Source: Haematobia irritans
Taxonomy: Eukaryota; Arthropoda; Insecta; Diptera; Muscidae
NCBI RefSeq assembly: GCF_050003625.1
Contig: NC_134399.1
Span: forward strand, 37,836,671 to 37,900,670
Reading direction: 5' to 3'
Length of the DNA stretch: 64,000 nucleotides
The notes under the pieces are model-generated. The model searched no databases. It was given only the letters and a program-made list of their open reading frames with translations, and was not told the origin of the DNA. The position numbers and the translations under genes were made by a program. This document shows positions 59,801 through 60,895 of the stretch, piece by piece; within the stretch, counting starts at the first letter, position 1, and every line of letters starts with the position of its first letter.

Positions 59801-60009
59801 ACTCACATCTGATCACTGACACTCACTTTCACTATAATATTTGCAAAGTTTTTAAAAAAATCTATCTTAATCAAAGACGTACGTACCTTCTTTATCGAGA
59901 AATGATCAGGTCTAAGGGTCTCATGAATTTCCTGTTCTTGTCGTGCAGTTTGGGGCTGAACCGTTTGTCGAAATCCATCAAGAACGCCTCTGAATGTAAA
60001 CTTTTTCAT
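11070..60009 (-). CDS. Tomosyn: Tomosyn (syntaxin-binding protein 5 family), 14 coding exons, 3' end missing
   Basis: Tomosyn is a cytosolic Lgl-family protein with N-terminal WD40 propellers, a variable linker and a C-terminal R-SNARE. It binds syntaxin and SNAP-25 as a decoy for synaptobrevin and so restrains vesicle priming. Fourteen exons were assembled by eye on the minus strand: 59887-60009, 48133-48230, 47637-47825, 39913-40047, 39784-39847, 39507-39714, 35681-35756, 35453-35607, 35204-35385, 34972-35136, 34602-34910, 34393-34532, 23758-23935 and 11070-11853. All have GT donors and AG acceptors, and phases agree at every junction (2,806 nt, 935 codons plus one base). Family landmarks include MKKFTFRGVLDGFRQ, HGFPYSP, GRPGVD, DDTIHLW, WLYVGTEKGNIHVV, GLLVLWDLKSK, SSHKDGSICSW, FSGGMPTEKG and EIVITGHQDG. 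The second propeller and R-SNARE were not found to the left, so the gene is cut by the window edge. Large introns are filled with transposons. Identification is very secure. Confidence 0.96.
11854..12675. other. Tomosyn intron 13, proximal unique part
   Basis: AT-rich intronic sequence just upstream (in transcript sense) of exon 14. I see no repeat or coding signal beyond the acceptor at 11854-11855. Confidence 0.5.
12676..13333. mobile_element. hAT-type non-autonomous element
   Basis: The termini are TAGAGGTCTGCA and TGCAGACCTCTA, with a perfect 8-bp duplication ATATGTAC at 12668-12675 and 13334-13341. The TAGAGGT start resembles the 7805 element, suggesting related families. The interior has AGTACTTG/CACTCTGAGTAC-type sequence and no transposase. 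It is inserted in Tomosyn intron 13. Confidence 0.85.
13699..14041 (+). mobile_element. tRNA-derived SINE (family 1)
   Basis: It starts at GCACCGTGGTGCAATGTTTAG (A-box region) and has GGGTTCAAACCC as the B-box region. The full body follows, with GGAACGCCGTTCGGACTCGG and ATCACAATGGACTGAATAG, and it ends CCTAACCTAACCT. I could not see a clear target duplication. Confidence 0.88.
14230..14470 (-). pseudogene. Non-LTR reverse transcriptase fragment (FADD motif)
   Basis: The minus strand reads HLGPILLCLFINDLPTVIRH and then HVLKFADDVKIFRSFSDSDE. This is the block 4-5 region of CR1/jockey-type reverse transcriptases, with an intact F-A-D-D catalytic motif but stops soon after. It is a short isolated remnant. 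Confidence 0.65.
14471..14700 (+). pseudogene. Degenerate mariner transposase fragment
   Basis: In shifting plus-strand frames it reads DDNAS, then DLMGHPPHSLDLAWHP and a VHKK-NERS tail. This resembles the second- and third-aspartate region of mauritiana-like mariners (HDNAS..HT, DL..HPPYSPDLAP.D). Frameshifts and stops are frequent. It is distinct in sequence from the Himar copies in this window. Confidence 0.5.
14888..15253. mobile_element. MITE with perfect 20-bp terminal inverted repeats
   Basis: The ends are GTTTTCTTTTAGTACTGGAT (14888-14907) and its exact reverse complement (15234-15253), giving a 366-bp element with no coding. A second copy with the same interior is at 48782-49469, enlarged by a SINE. 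I could not define a target duplication, so the superfamily is open. Confidence 0.8.
15254..16490. other. Tomosyn intron 13, no element recognised
   Basis: AT-rich intronic DNA. A GGTGGTGGTG-type trinucleotide patch at about 15625-15650 creates a short exon-like segment that does not fit the Tomosyn frame. Nothing else can be named. Confidence 0.45.
16500..17947 (+). pseudogene. LINE 3' portion with RNase H domain and CCHC-like C-terminus
   Basis: Around 16530-16570 the reading NPGKAELCLLTRR matches the reverse transcriptase palm. About 17000-17030 reads CYTDGSKMDE, the RNase H signature, followed by AEVRAIMECVKCLG. The 17396-17812 frame has ITGRCLIGDFAKTIG then KHLLCECPAFCVRRKRILGA, the usual C-terminal motif of RNase H-bearing LINEs (I/LOA/R1-like). 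Stops interrupt it. The 3' UTR from 17870 contains ATCACAATGGACTGAATAG and ends TAACCTAACCTAACC, identical in plan to the SINE tail. No poly-A. Confidence 0.75.
17955..18500 (+). pseudogene. LINE RNase H / C-terminal fragment
   Basis: It begins with a MPGHAGIKRN-type RNase H end, then WAWETHKAMWTNATVGRAR and a LGHYLCHCSAFTWQR zinc-knuckle-like end. The same ORF segment occurs reversed at 20320-20720. It is decayed by stops. Confidence 0.55.
18501..19030 (+). pseudogene. LINE RNase H-domain debris
   Basis: It reads DSPLGHKLLRYFNDMTEYFN then IHLKWRLTIRF, resembling the central RNase H region (S..L...N.L......V.L.WVPGH). A degenerate C-terminal segment follows. This call rests on weak motif similarity. 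Confidence 0.4.
19031..20250. other. Tomosyn intron 13, no element recognised
   Basis: No coding signal. Two similar short stretches (about 19545-19620 and 19705-19765: TTATATTCCGTAAAT / TTATATTTCGTAATT, then GTGTTAGATCTAGG) look like a small internal duplication. Confidence 0.4.
20320..20720 (-). pseudogene. LINE C-terminal fragment, inverted relative to 17955
   Basis: The minus strand repeats the GATGTGGACCAATGCAAC, GGAAGGGCGA and ACTATGGGGTGA blocks of the 18100-18260 segment, so this is a second copy of the same LINE family in the opposite direction. A TTAGGTTAGGTTAGG stub lies just before it at 20253. Confidence 0.55.
20780..21470 (+). pseudogene. Degenerate LINE RNase H fragment
   Basis: FIDSQTAIKRGM near 20870 matches the RNase H 'SDSQaAIka' block. 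It is followed by a broken region with AKNRPMSSIIL and ends near CTTAACCTAACG. Many stops; low-level similarity only. Confidence 0.4.
21480..22300 (+). pseudogene. R1-clade LINE C-terminus
   Basis: It reads VIAGMTPIDLQAEERKKIFD, then DIEKWTNRRHGDVLSGHGCF and HNVGKCDSPYC. The block W..R.HG......TGHGCFR.YL...G....P.C is the typical C-terminal region of R1-type retrotransposons. The sequence from about 22060 onward is a partial internal repeat of 21950-22020 (ATTGAGGAAGAAGAA, CTTGACAACACAAG). Several stops. Confidence 0.65.
22301..23757. other. Tomosyn intron 13, distal part
   Basis: No element recognised. 23260-23690 is strongly A/T-rich with long A runs. The exon 13 donor lies at 23757-23756 on the minus strand. 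Confidence 0.45.
23758..23935 (-). CDS. Tomosyn: Tomosyn coding exon 13
   Basis: It covers residues 615-674: MAYGTEYGLVIIDIIQKVC, PDLYGAHDPYSRTPKSPKR and SRSPSSDQ, at the end of the N-terminal propeller region. Acceptor ATTTCAG|AATGGC; donor GATCAG|GTAAGC. The first two thirds of this exon and its acceptor are duplicated 1.35 kb upstream in the transcript (25177-25289). Drosophila Tomosyn has alternative exons in this neighbourhood; no second in-frame version was found here. Confidence 0.95.
24039..24235. mobile_element. Short MITE with TA target duplication and an empty-site partner
   Basis: The element begins CACACAAAGAAAATTTC and ends TTTTTCTATCAGTG, flanked by TA at 24037-24038 and 24236-24237. 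The duplicated copy shows the uninterrupted GATGCTACTTCATT with one TA at 25391-25392, an unoccupied site. The interior is repeated AACGAAAATTTTCGTT palindromes, non-coding. A TA target suggests a Tc1/mariner-type MITE. Confidence 0.88.
24303..27468 (+). repeat. Family A repeat, two overlapping copies via the duplication
   Basis: It starts ACAAGTATATACAGCAG, then TTCGGCC-GGCCGAATC, and carries tandem units with TTTCTAGAAGCCCAAG and AGATCGGTCTATATGGGG. It ends with GACGGACATGC, CGATGTGTTACAAACGGAATG and ATGATGGTGGGTATAAA. The first start (24303) is cut off by the duplication junction at 25176. The second (25455) is complete to 27468. The ORF at 26495-27043 is a repeat artefact. Confidence 0.8.
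25177..25289 (-). pseudogene. Duplicated, truncated copy of Tomosyn exon 13
   Basis: The acceptor ATTTCAG|GATGGC at 25290-25291 is intact. The frame gives MAYGTEYGLVIIDIIQKVC through AHDPYSR as in the true exon. At 25177 the duplication ends and the frame runs into intron-derived sequence, giving IAPI then TAG. It lacks the true donor. In transcript order it lies before exon 13, so inclusion would truncate the protein. Confidence 0.85.
27580..28802. mobile_element. hAT-type element with zinc-finger trace and internal hairpin
   Basis: The ends are CAGTGATGCCA and TGGCATCACTG, with a perfect 8-bp duplication CTTGCATT at 27572-27579 and 28803-28810. On the minus strand at about 27960-27850 two frames together give YQCIACGKFVNC and SDLKKHAAIKVHKK, a C2H2/BED-like finger as found at hAT transposase N-termini. 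No catalytic domain was recognised. Subterminal TTTTTCCCTACG repeats occur at both ends. It is inserted in an R1-like LINE. Confidence 0.85.
28217..28331. repeat. Near-perfect 40-bp inverted repeat (hairpin)
   Basis: The arm 28217-28256 (TAAATATTATTACAATACTT...GGACAAG) is matched by the reverse complement at 28292-28331 with one mismatch, separated by 35 nt. It lies inside the hAT element and could be a nested foldback MITE or a structural part of the element. Confidence 0.9.
29554..30832 (-). mobile_element. Himar1-like mariner, copy 1, inactive
   Basis: The ends read ACAGGTTGGCTGATAAGTCC and its near-exact inverse, flanked by TA (29552-29553, 30833-30834); length 1,279 bp. The transposase on the minus strand starts MEKKEFRVLIKYCFLKGKN and has KMKLIEIAEALKISKERVGH, HQDNAPCHKSLRT and HPPYSPDLAP. 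There is a frameshift after VVTDENIKK, a short deletion removing the first catalytic MDETW block near 30173, and a missing C just before the third aspartate. It is a dead copy of the Himar1 lineage first described from the horn fly. Confidence 0.93.
30835..31560 (-). pseudogene. Probable LINE ORF1 remnant
   Basis: The minus-strand frame at 31516-31238 reads RLLTSGPSGRVSTEVINLG, SRPVDRLTGCDTLVSRT and ILKKMGSFDQVGARN. It is in the same orientation as the surrounding R1-like fragments and may be ORF1 of the element whose endonuclease is at 28.8 kb. I have no family motif to prove it. Confidence 0.35.
31561..34100 (-). pseudogene. LINE reverse transcriptase fragment (R1/LOA-like)
   Basis: The minus strand at 32174-31983 reads TVTVNVERGTPQGGVLSSLL, the conserved block before the YADD motif in R1/LOA-type elements. 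Upstream, the 32375-32184 frame has KAMERVLNTMAISR and KLQHPYVEGSRR; further right (34100-32400) are degenerate pieces with no clear motif. A 22-bp segment (TATTATAACATAGTCTGCGTA) is directly repeated at 31882-31925. It lies in Tomosyn intron 12. Confidence 0.6.
34101..34392. other. Tomosyn intron 12, flank of exon 12
   Basis: Unique AT-rich intron next to the exon 12 donor. I see no element. Confidence 0.4.
34393..34532 (-). CDS. Tomosyn: Tomosyn coding exon 12
   Basis: It covers residues 569-615: TDNVLRVKTGAQRKPPGFQT, then LVCLTTGP and LCISSTYG. The acceptor is GCTTGCAG|ACGGAC and the donor GGATT|GTAAGT. Intron 12 is about 10.5 kb; it holds the partial exon 13 duplicate and R1-like LINE, hAT and Himar insertions. 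Confidence 0.94.
34602..34910 (-). CDS. Tomosyn: Tomosyn coding exon 11
   Basis: It covers residues 466-568, from ILYKLKTAKIFEK through RRLCVAGAMGQVILFKFRKV and FENFDDIYGTSPECDF to SESDK. It is 103 codons, phase 0 at both ends. Acceptor GTGTTTAG|ATTTTA; donor GATAAG|GTAAAA. The preceding intron is only 61 bp. Confidence 0.95.
34972..35136 (-). CDS. Tomosyn: Tomosyn coding exon 10
   Basis: It covers residues 411-465: VGRTTTSKKTGFSEREWPVS, then SYAEIVITGHQDGTLKFWD, a canonical WD40 ending. The acceptor is TTTTCAG|GTTGGC and the donor TTACAG|GTATAG. It is 55 codons with both ends in phase 0. Confidence 0.95.
35204..35385 (-). CDS. Tomosyn: Tomosyn coding exon 9
   Basis: It covers residues 350-410: TQEPYAIAVLLQYDLVLIDL, PYPMDLHESPVTYCTYLTDC and PAFYS. 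Acceptor TTTACAG|AAACCC. The donor is taken as TACTCT|GTTCGT because exon 10 begins GTT GGC; a GTTAAT four bases downstream breaks the frame. Confidence 0.93.
35453..35607 (-). CDS. Tomosyn: Tomosyn coding exon 8
   Basis: It covers residues 298-350, with ETFTIFSGGMPTEKG, CITVMVGKTTTVLEMEHAV and DFITLCENPW. This is one of the most conserved Tomosyn stretches. Acceptor TTTTTCAG|AGAAAC; donor GAGTG|GTATTT. It is bounded by 73- and 67-bp introns. Confidence 0.95.
35681..35756 (-). CDS. Tomosyn: Tomosyn coding exon 7
   Basis: It covers residues 273-298: AKTLREGTVEKCNPIYKVDL then KASQSG. It matches the family segment between propeller blades that has a conserved CNPIYKV core. The acceptor is TTTCTAG|CCAAAA and the donor TCTGG|GTAAGT. 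Confidence 0.93.
35757..36500. repeat. Tomosyn intron 6 with TTTCGTTTTGCGTCG-type short repeats
   Basis: From about 35965 to 36190 the sequence is a degenerate tandem of TTTCGTTTTGCGTCG and related AAGTTGCGTCG units. At 36275-36345 there is a fragment of a family A repeat end (GGGGTTATAATCGATTTCC, TATATAAAGTATATATG). Other parts are unremarkable. Confidence 0.5.
36501..36759 (+). mobile_element. tRNA-derived SINE (family 1), 3' truncated
   Basis: It starts AGCCACCATGATACAATCG, with GTGGGTTTGATTCC as the B-box, and continues to GAATCGGGCAG. There it stops abruptly against a LINE fragment, so the LINE-like tail and CCTAA repeats are missing. A short TGACATTTCTGAGTGT-TTCAAAG block is duplicated internally. 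Confidence 0.85.
36760..38113 (-). pseudogene. Jockey-like LINE reverse transcriptase fragment
   Basis: On the minus strand it carries the block FNLYLSS..PPPDGVKIVSYA, with ADD and the P-WG-ISTALF region just before, homologous to the better-preserved copy at 56357-57270. It is interrupted at 37193-37626 by a hAT-type element. After it the LINE continues with LSTELG-like and RFKNLAHLIG-complement sequence. It has many stops and is a decayed insertion in intron 6. Confidence 0.6.
37193..37626. mobile_element. hAT-type non-autonomous element
   Basis: The right end is CTTCGGTCGAGCCCTA and the left end TAAAGCTCGACCGAAG, imperfect inverted repeats with further inverted CGGCTTCGGTCGAAG motifs inside. 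There is a perfect 8-bp duplication TAATGTAT at 37185-37192 and 37627-37634. Removing the element rejoins a LINE sequence that is uninterrupted in the homologous copy near 56760. The interior is A/T-rich with an internal ~90-bp repeat (TTGTCATAATAAT...GAATGAATTA). No coding. Confidence 0.85.
38114..39010 (+). mobile_element. DD41D mariner-type element, internally deleted
   Basis: Terminal inverted repeats of about 32 bp begin AAGGGTGGTTAAA and include GGGCCGATGTTGA; TA lies at the left flank. The frame opens MERYTIQQRVKWFQEMAAVD and jumps directly to the catalytic core FSDEAHFHLSGFVNKQNCRI, so the helix-turn-helix half is missing. It retains WFQQDGATCH and RDLTPLDFFLWG, with about 41 residues between the second and third aspartates. 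A frameshift near 38450 and a stop at 38748 finish it. It is inserted in the jockey-like LINE. Confidence 0.85.
39011..39506. other. Tomosyn intron 6, flank of exon 6
   Basis: Unique AT-rich intron up to the exon 6 donor. No element was recognised. Confidence 0.4.
39507..39714 (-). CDS. Tomosyn: Tomosyn coding exon 6
   Basis: It covers residues 204-273, with LLIAYECGLLVLWDLKSKF, SIAWHYEGKYFVSSHKDGS and CSWPMRA. Acceptor CTCCACAG|TTGTTG; donor CCTCATG|GTATGT. Intron 6 is about 3.7 kb and contains a SINE, a jockey-like LINE fragment, a hAT-type element and a DD41D mariner. Confidence 0.95.
39784..39847 (-). CDS. Tomosyn: Tomosyn coding exon 5
   Basis: A 64-nt exon covering residues 182-203, reading GRSNHPGAVIALCDNPIDAN plus K. 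The acceptor is AATTATAG|GGGTAG and the donor AATAAA|GTAATA. The 69-bp intron after it happens to be open in frame, so a naive ORF call would read through it and add spurious residues. Confidence 0.93.
39913..40047 (-). CDS. Tomosyn: Tomosyn coding exon 4
   Basis: It covers residues 137-182: VTCIHLAVASKWLYVGTEKG, then IHVVNIETFALSGY and WNKAIE. These are conserved blades of the first propeller. The acceptor is CTTTAG|AGTAAC and the donor GAATT|GTAAGT. It is followed by a 65-bp intron. Confidence 0.95.
40048..41480. other. Tomosyn intron 3, no element recognised
   Basis: No coding or repeat family could be named. A short direct repeat AAAAGAAATCCATTATTTTTCC occurs twice at 41131-41178. Confidence 0.45.
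41481..42779 (+). repeat. Family A repeat, compact copy
   Basis: It starts AACAAGTATATACGGCCGTA, then TTCGGCC-GGCCGAATC and TACCCTCCACCATGG. About five ~190-bp units follow, with ATCGGTTTATATGGGGGCTA and TGGTTGTTAGAGACCATAT. It ends with a GGACGGACGGACATGC run, CGATGTGTTACAAACGGAATG and CCTATGGTGGAGGGTATA. The two ends are inverted relative to each other over TACCCTCCACCAT. Confidence 0.82.
42838..43140 (+). mobile_element. tRNA-derived SINE (family 1)
   Basis: It starts AGCTACCGTGGTGCAACGG, lacks the CCGCCTTGCATACA segment in the promoter, has GGGTTCGATTCC as B-box and a slightly deleted body, and ends TCTAACCTAACC. It sits 60 bp after a family A repeat. Confidence 0.88.
43141..44279. repeat. 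Intron 3 with a short dispersed repeat
   Basis: About 43150-43300 (TTTTTGGGAATC, GAAAATTTCATTGGGCTGTG, TAAAATTTAACAACAAATAA) matches 61455-61615 in the same order, so it is a dispersed element. 43620-44230 has an ACTGAAAAAAATATTGTCG start and A/T-rich content; I cannot classify it. Confidence 0.45.
44280..44835 (+). repeat. Family B dispersed repeat, short copy
   Basis: It shares GGGAGCTATATCTAAA, CTGAACCGATTTCAA, GGTAAAACTCTGGCTTCTGG, ACAGACGGACA and the ACTTATAATACCCTGTTCCA end with the copy at 7560-8835. The ORF 44692-44916 on the other strand is an artefact. Confidence 0.7.
44887..45231. mobile_element. AT-rich MITE, relative of 6341-6632
   Basis: The left end is CACACAAAAATATCCCC and the right end TATTTTTTCTGTG. 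The flanks read TACAC on both sides. The interior shows TTAAAATTTTAATTGG and AATTGATC palindromes as in the copy at 6341. It is non-coding. Confidence 0.6.
45346..45749. repeat. 202-bp tandem duplication of a mariner insertion edge
   Basis: GCGGAATCCGATCGGATTTA at 45346 recurs at 45548, a 202-bp period. Each unit contains target flank (AACAATTAATGGATTTCC) plus the first ~120 bp of a Himar element, including its terminal repeat (ACAGATTGGCTG at 45429, ACAGGTTGGCTG at 45631). Only the second unit continues into the full element. Confidence 0.92.
45631..46902 (+). mobile_element. Himar1-like mariner, copy 2, inactive
   Basis: Terminal repeats ACAGGTTGGCTGATAAGTCC and inverse, TA at 45629-45630 and 46903-46904, 1,272 bp. 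The longest frame (45834-46457) covers YCFLKGKNTVEAKTW to DAHGIIFIDYLEK with the first catalytic aspartate in MDETWLHHYTPES. Lesions: an extra A in the A-run after ATG (45809) shifts the frame; G to stop at EKGK (46455-46457); a deletion near 46538 removes the residues before DNAPCH; the C missing before the third aspartate is shared with the other copies. Confidence 0.94.
46940..47105 (+). mobile_element. Degenerate SINE (family 1) fragment
   Basis: It keeps CATGCCCGCCTTGCATACA, GGGTTCAATCCC and CGAACACCAAAAAGC from the promoter half, then jumps to GATAAGACAGAGAATCACC and GTATCACAATGGACTAAATA from the tail. The body is deleted. Confidence 0.7.
47106..47636. other. Tomosyn intron 3, flank of exon 3
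   Basis: Unique A/T-rich intron. At 47466-47505 there is a compact CTGATGA / GAAAC motif with an intervening 5-bp stem that resembles a hammerhead-like or retroelement 3' motif (see findings). Nothing else was recognised. Confidence 0.4.
47637..47825 (-). CDS. Tomosyn: Tomosyn coding exon 3
   Basis: It covers residues 74-137, starting LGRPGVDTHVSHEGES and containing the WD40 signature TADDTIHLWNIRQK and SLKFQRER. The donor GAAAG|GTAAGT splits an arginine codon. The following intron 3 is about 7.6 kb and contains a family A repeat, a SINE and a Himar copy. Confidence 0.95.
47826..48132. repeat. Intron 2 with AGATCTAAT-type repeat
   Basis: CAGATCTAATGGATATAATT and CATTAGATCTATAC at about 47955-48060 match the 3930-4225 element, indicating a short copy of that dispersed repeat within the 307-bp intron 2. 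Confidence 0.5.
48133..48230 (-). CDS. Tomosyn: Tomosyn coding exon 2
   Basis: It covers residues 42-74 and reads TFRHGFPYSPTTFAFDPVQR then a GDKSG turn, the first blade of the N-terminal propeller. The acceptor is TTTGTAG|ACATTT and the donor AGATT|GTAAGT. It ends two bases into a leucine codon that exon 3 completes. Intron 2 is 307 bp. Confidence 0.95.
48231..48781. other. Tomosyn intron 1, flank of exon 2
   Basis: A/T-rich intron with no recognised element. Confidence 0.4.
48782..49469. mobile_element. MITE, second copy of 14888 type, with nested SINE
   Basis: It begins GTTTTCTTTTAGCACTGAAT and ends ATCCAGTGCTAAAAGAAAAA, with an interior collinear with 14888-15253 (GTACTCGT-T-TCCAGGACATC, ATATGCAACACTG, TTTATTAAAATGCAATCTGG). 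A SINE at 49093-49412 splits it near the 3' end. Excluding the SINE, it is close to the 366-bp length of the other copy. Confidence 0.82.
49093..49412 (-). mobile_element. tRNA-derived SINE (family 1) nested in a MITE
   Basis: On the minus strand it runs from GGAGCCACCGTGTTGCAATG, with GGGTTCGATTCC as B-box, to CATCGGGCTGCCACATAACC and CTAACC. A 5-bp GTGTA duplication flanks it (49088-49092, 49413-49417). Part of the GTGGTTTCACTGCA body block is deleted. Confidence 0.9.
49470..49892. other. Tomosyn intron 1, unremarkable stretch
   Basis: No element was recognised between the MITE and the family A repeat. Confidence 0.35.
49893..52407 (-). repeat. Family A repeat, long copy interrupted by a mariner
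   Basis: In minus orientation: TATACCCACCATCATAG at the left, then CCGTTTGTAACACATCG and a GTCTGTCTGTCTGTCTG run. Several ~160-190-bp units follow with GACCGATCTCCCGATTTTAC and AGGTGTGCC. The right end is TTCGGCCCGGCCGAACTTAC and ATATACTTG. A DD41D element lies at 50691-51626. It is related to the 24303-27468 copy rather than to the 41481 copy. Confidence 0.8.
50691..51626 (+). mobile_element. DD41D mariner-type element, deletion derivative B1
   Basis: The ends AAGGGTGATTC / AATCACCCTT are flanked by TA (50689-50690, 51627-51628). The coding trace starts MNRLTNE, lacks the DNA-binding half, then has EWALEKLAENPLFYRQ and the catalytic core. A G-to-A change makes the codon after SDEAHF a stop (TAG at 50921-50923). 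From 50924 the frame is open for 195 codons with CRIWSEEQPEAVQE, WFQQDGATCHTARDS and CDLTPLDYFLWG. The second and third aspartates are 41 residues apart, as in the rosa/DD41D group. By eye it differs from the 53500 copy at only about six positions outside the deletion junction. Confidence 0.88.
52408..52497. other. Short flank between family A repeat and SINE
   Basis: No element; it contains the ATATGGG copy of the target duplication of the following SINE. Confidence 0.4.
52498..52805 (+). mobile_element. tRNA-derived SINE (family 1), best promoter copy
   Basis: It opens GAGCCACCGTGGTGCAATGG with an A-box-like TGGTGCAATGGTTAGCATG and B-box GGGTTCGATTCC about 35 bp later. Next come the unrelated body (TGGAACGCCGTTCGGACTCG, CTATAAAAAGGAGGTCCC) and the tail (GGTATCACAATGGACTGAAT, CTAACCTAACCTAACC). 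TATGGG flanks both sides (52492-52497, 52806-52811). The promoter layout fits RNA polymerase III transcription and mobilisation by a LINE. Confidence 0.93.
52915..53268. mobile_element. hAT-type MITE, CAGAGAATGAAGCC family, copy 1
   Basis: The left end is CAGAGAATAAAGCC and the right end GGCTTCATTCTCTG. The flanks TTCAAAAC (52907-52914) and TTCAGGAC (53269-53276) are a decayed 8-bp duplication (6 of 8). The interior is GC-rich at the ends (CGGCGGCGG) and A/T-rich in the middle. The ends CAG...CTG with 8-bp duplication fit hAT. Confidence 0.8.
53500..54432 (+). mobile_element. DD41D mariner-type element, deletion derivative B2
   Basis: Same ends as B1 (AAGGGTGATTC / AATCACCCTT) with TA on both sides (53498-53499, 54433-54434). 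An open frame from 53672 to 54325 has FYRQILFSDEAHFWLNGYVN, WFQQDGATCHTARDS and CDLTPLDYFLWV, so all three catalytic aspartates remain. The N-terminal DNA-binding half is deleted, with a junction (CTTAC/GATCTGCC) different from B1. Without a DNA-binding domain it cannot be autonomous. Confidence 0.88.
54478..54845. mobile_element. Possible MITE with imperfect inverted ends
   Basis: The left end AAAATCGTGAACGAACGG and the right end CCCGTTCATGATTTTTTT are imperfect inverse copies, with further GTTCACG/CGTGAAC motifs inside. No clear target duplication; no coding. Confidence 0.4.
54846..55068 (-). mobile_element. Degenerate SINE (family 1) fragment
   Basis: The minus strand reads GAAACACCGAAAAAGA and CAGCGGTGCAGTAATGC at one end and CCAATGGCCCGAATAGTCTAA then AACTTAACCTAAGC at the other. 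Promoter half missing; older than the other copies. Confidence 0.55.
55070..56350 (+). pseudogene. Jockey-like LINE: zinc-knuckle and endonuclease start, rearranged
   Basis: Frames near 55690-55850 give CSERCNRCLEWVHFRNC and LTSLR, resembling the cysteine-rich region near the start of jockey-type ORF2. Two copies of an endonuclease N-terminus follow (KISEIVD...RIRVAAIQ at about 55930; FNCNGFRRKISEVVDF and KRIRVAGIQE at about 56150). The region 55918-56040 is repeated with changes at 56155-56330, so there is an internal duplication. The order is broken by stops. Confidence 0.55.
56357..57270 (-). pseudogene. Jockey-like LINE reverse transcriptase, largely readable
   Basis: The frame 57270-56617 contains KPSKALGPDVISM, MGRVIPLLKPAKDSSNGES, CRPISLLSPVAKTIE, HRTTTALYAIS and VLVALDLSKAFEWV (first catalytic aspartate). 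After a break, 56593-56357 gives FPALFNVYLSSIPPPHDGVE and VSCADDLTIMASWP (the YADD box as CADD). The order matches jockey-clade reverse transcriptase blocks 1-5. Stops and a frame break make it inactive. It faces the plus-strand piece to its left, so this is not one intact element. Confidence 0.78.
57443..57791 (-). mobile_element. tRNA-derived SINE (family 1)
   Basis: Minus-strand full-length copy: GGAGCCACCGTGGTGCAATG, B-box GGGTTCGATTCC, body, ATCACAATGGACTGAATAG, and a CCTAACCTAACCTAACC end. The flanks CACTCTTAAA (57433-57442) and CACTCATAAA (57792-57801) form a 10-bp target duplication with one mismatch. Confidence 0.92.
58016..58467. mobile_element. hAT-type MITE, CAGAGAATGAAGCC family, copy 2
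   Basis: The left end is CAGAGAATGAAGCCGCCCC and the right end GAGGTTTCATTCTCTG, with a perfect 8-bp duplication CTGTAGAT at 58008-58015 and 58468-58475. The interior has GGCGGCGGCTTGACTGCTAA and ATAAAATCAATTTGA as in the other copies. Confidence 0.88.
58505..58951. mobile_element. hAT-type MITE, CAGAGAATGAAGCC family, copy 3
   Basis: The left end AAGAGAATGAAGCTGACCC and the right end GGCGGCTTCATTCTTG show small losses at the extreme termini. The flanks share GTCAC but a clean 8-bp duplication is not visible. The interior is collinear with copies 1 and 2. It lies only 37 bp from copy 2, in the same orientation. Confidence 0.8.
59391..59886. other. Tomosyn intron 1, flank of exon 1
   Basis: Mostly unique. 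59552-59640 (CACAGAGAAATATATCG, CCAATTAAAATTTGAACTG) resembles the left part of the AT-rich MITE family at 6341 and 44887. No coding. Confidence 0.45.
59887..60009 (-). CDS. Tomosyn: Tomosyn coding exon 1
   Basis: It encodes residues 1-41, starting MKKFTFRGVLDGFRQ and ending FSIKK. The start is fixed by the family N-terminus and by an in-frame TAA two codons upstream. The donor is AAG|GTACGT, phase 0. Intron 1 runs to 48231 (about 11.7 kb) and carries SINEs, hAT-type elements, LINE pieces and two DD41D mariners. Confidence 0.95.
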
Positions 60010-60106
60010 TTTTTACACATAGAATGAATTTTTGGAATTTATGTTGTAGAGAATTTCTAGCTTAGTGGTAAGTTTGCGTGCAATCTTACAAATAATCCAT
60101 TTGCCC
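60010..60106 (-). other. Tomosyn: Putative Tomosyn 5' UTR segment with splice acceptor
   Basis: Immediately upstream of the ATG the minus strand has a pyrimidine-rich tract and a good acceptor (TTATTTCAG|GGGC, exon side starting at 60106). This suggests the ATG exon begins with about 97 nt of leader and that a non-coding first exon lies further right. No promoter could be recognised. This is inference from splice-site sequence only. Confidence 0.4.
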
Positions 60107-60389
60107 CTGAAATAAAATAAACAAAAGATGTTTAGATAAAATCACAATAGTAATTGAAATAATAAAATAGCATGCTTATATCCAAAATATTATATAAAGA
60201 GTTAACGAAAAACATTCCCATTGTAAAAAAAATTTAAAGTTCACTTCATTTTTTTTTAATTTAATTATTTAAATTTACTGTGTTTGTTCCTCGTATTGTA
60301 AAAGTCAATCACAATAGACTGCTATTGTGATTTACGAAAACATTATTTAATCGCAATTCAATTTAGCAGTTATATAATATCAATCGGGG
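60107..60389. other. Tomosyn upstream region, no element
   Basis: A/T-rich sequence upstream of the putative leader acceptor. I see no promoter motif I would trust. Confidence 0.3.
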
Positions 60390-60895
60390 GTGATAAAAAA
60401 AGTTCTGGCCTTTTTCTGAAATAAAATTTTGACAAAATTTTCTATAGAAATAAAATTTTGACAAAATTTTCTATATAAATAAAATTTTGACAACATTTTC
60501 TATAGAAATAAAATTTTGACAAAATTTTCCATAGAAATAAAATTTTGACAACATTTTCTATAGAAATAAAATTTTGAAACATTTTCTATAGAAATAAAAT
60601 TTTGACAAAATCTTCTATAGAAATAAAATGTTGACAAAATTTTCTATAGAAATAAAATGTTGACAAAATTTTCTATAGAAATAAAATTTTGACAAAATTT
60701 TCTATAGAAATAAAATTTTGACAAAATTTTCTATAGAAATAAAATTTTGACAAAATTTTCTATAGAAATAAAATGTTGACAACATTTCATATAGAAATAC
60801 AATTTGTATTTTTTTTATTTTGATATTTTTTTTGTTAAACTTTTCTCCAAATTTTGGTAGATTATTTTTGGGTCGAGTGGCAACCGTGATCACAC
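60390..60895 (-). mobile_element. Minisatellite-bearing dispersed element
   Basis: From about 60413 the sequence is an array of the 30-bp unit AAAATTTTCTATAGAAATAA plus AATTTTGAC, the reverse complement of the 1-2630 unit. It ends with TTGGTAGATTATTTTTGGG and CGAGTGGCAACCGTGATC, the inverse of the terminal block at 5860-5890. A coherent element therefore has a unique end plus an internal minisatellite. The ORF at 60702-60905 is an artefact. Confidence 0.7.
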
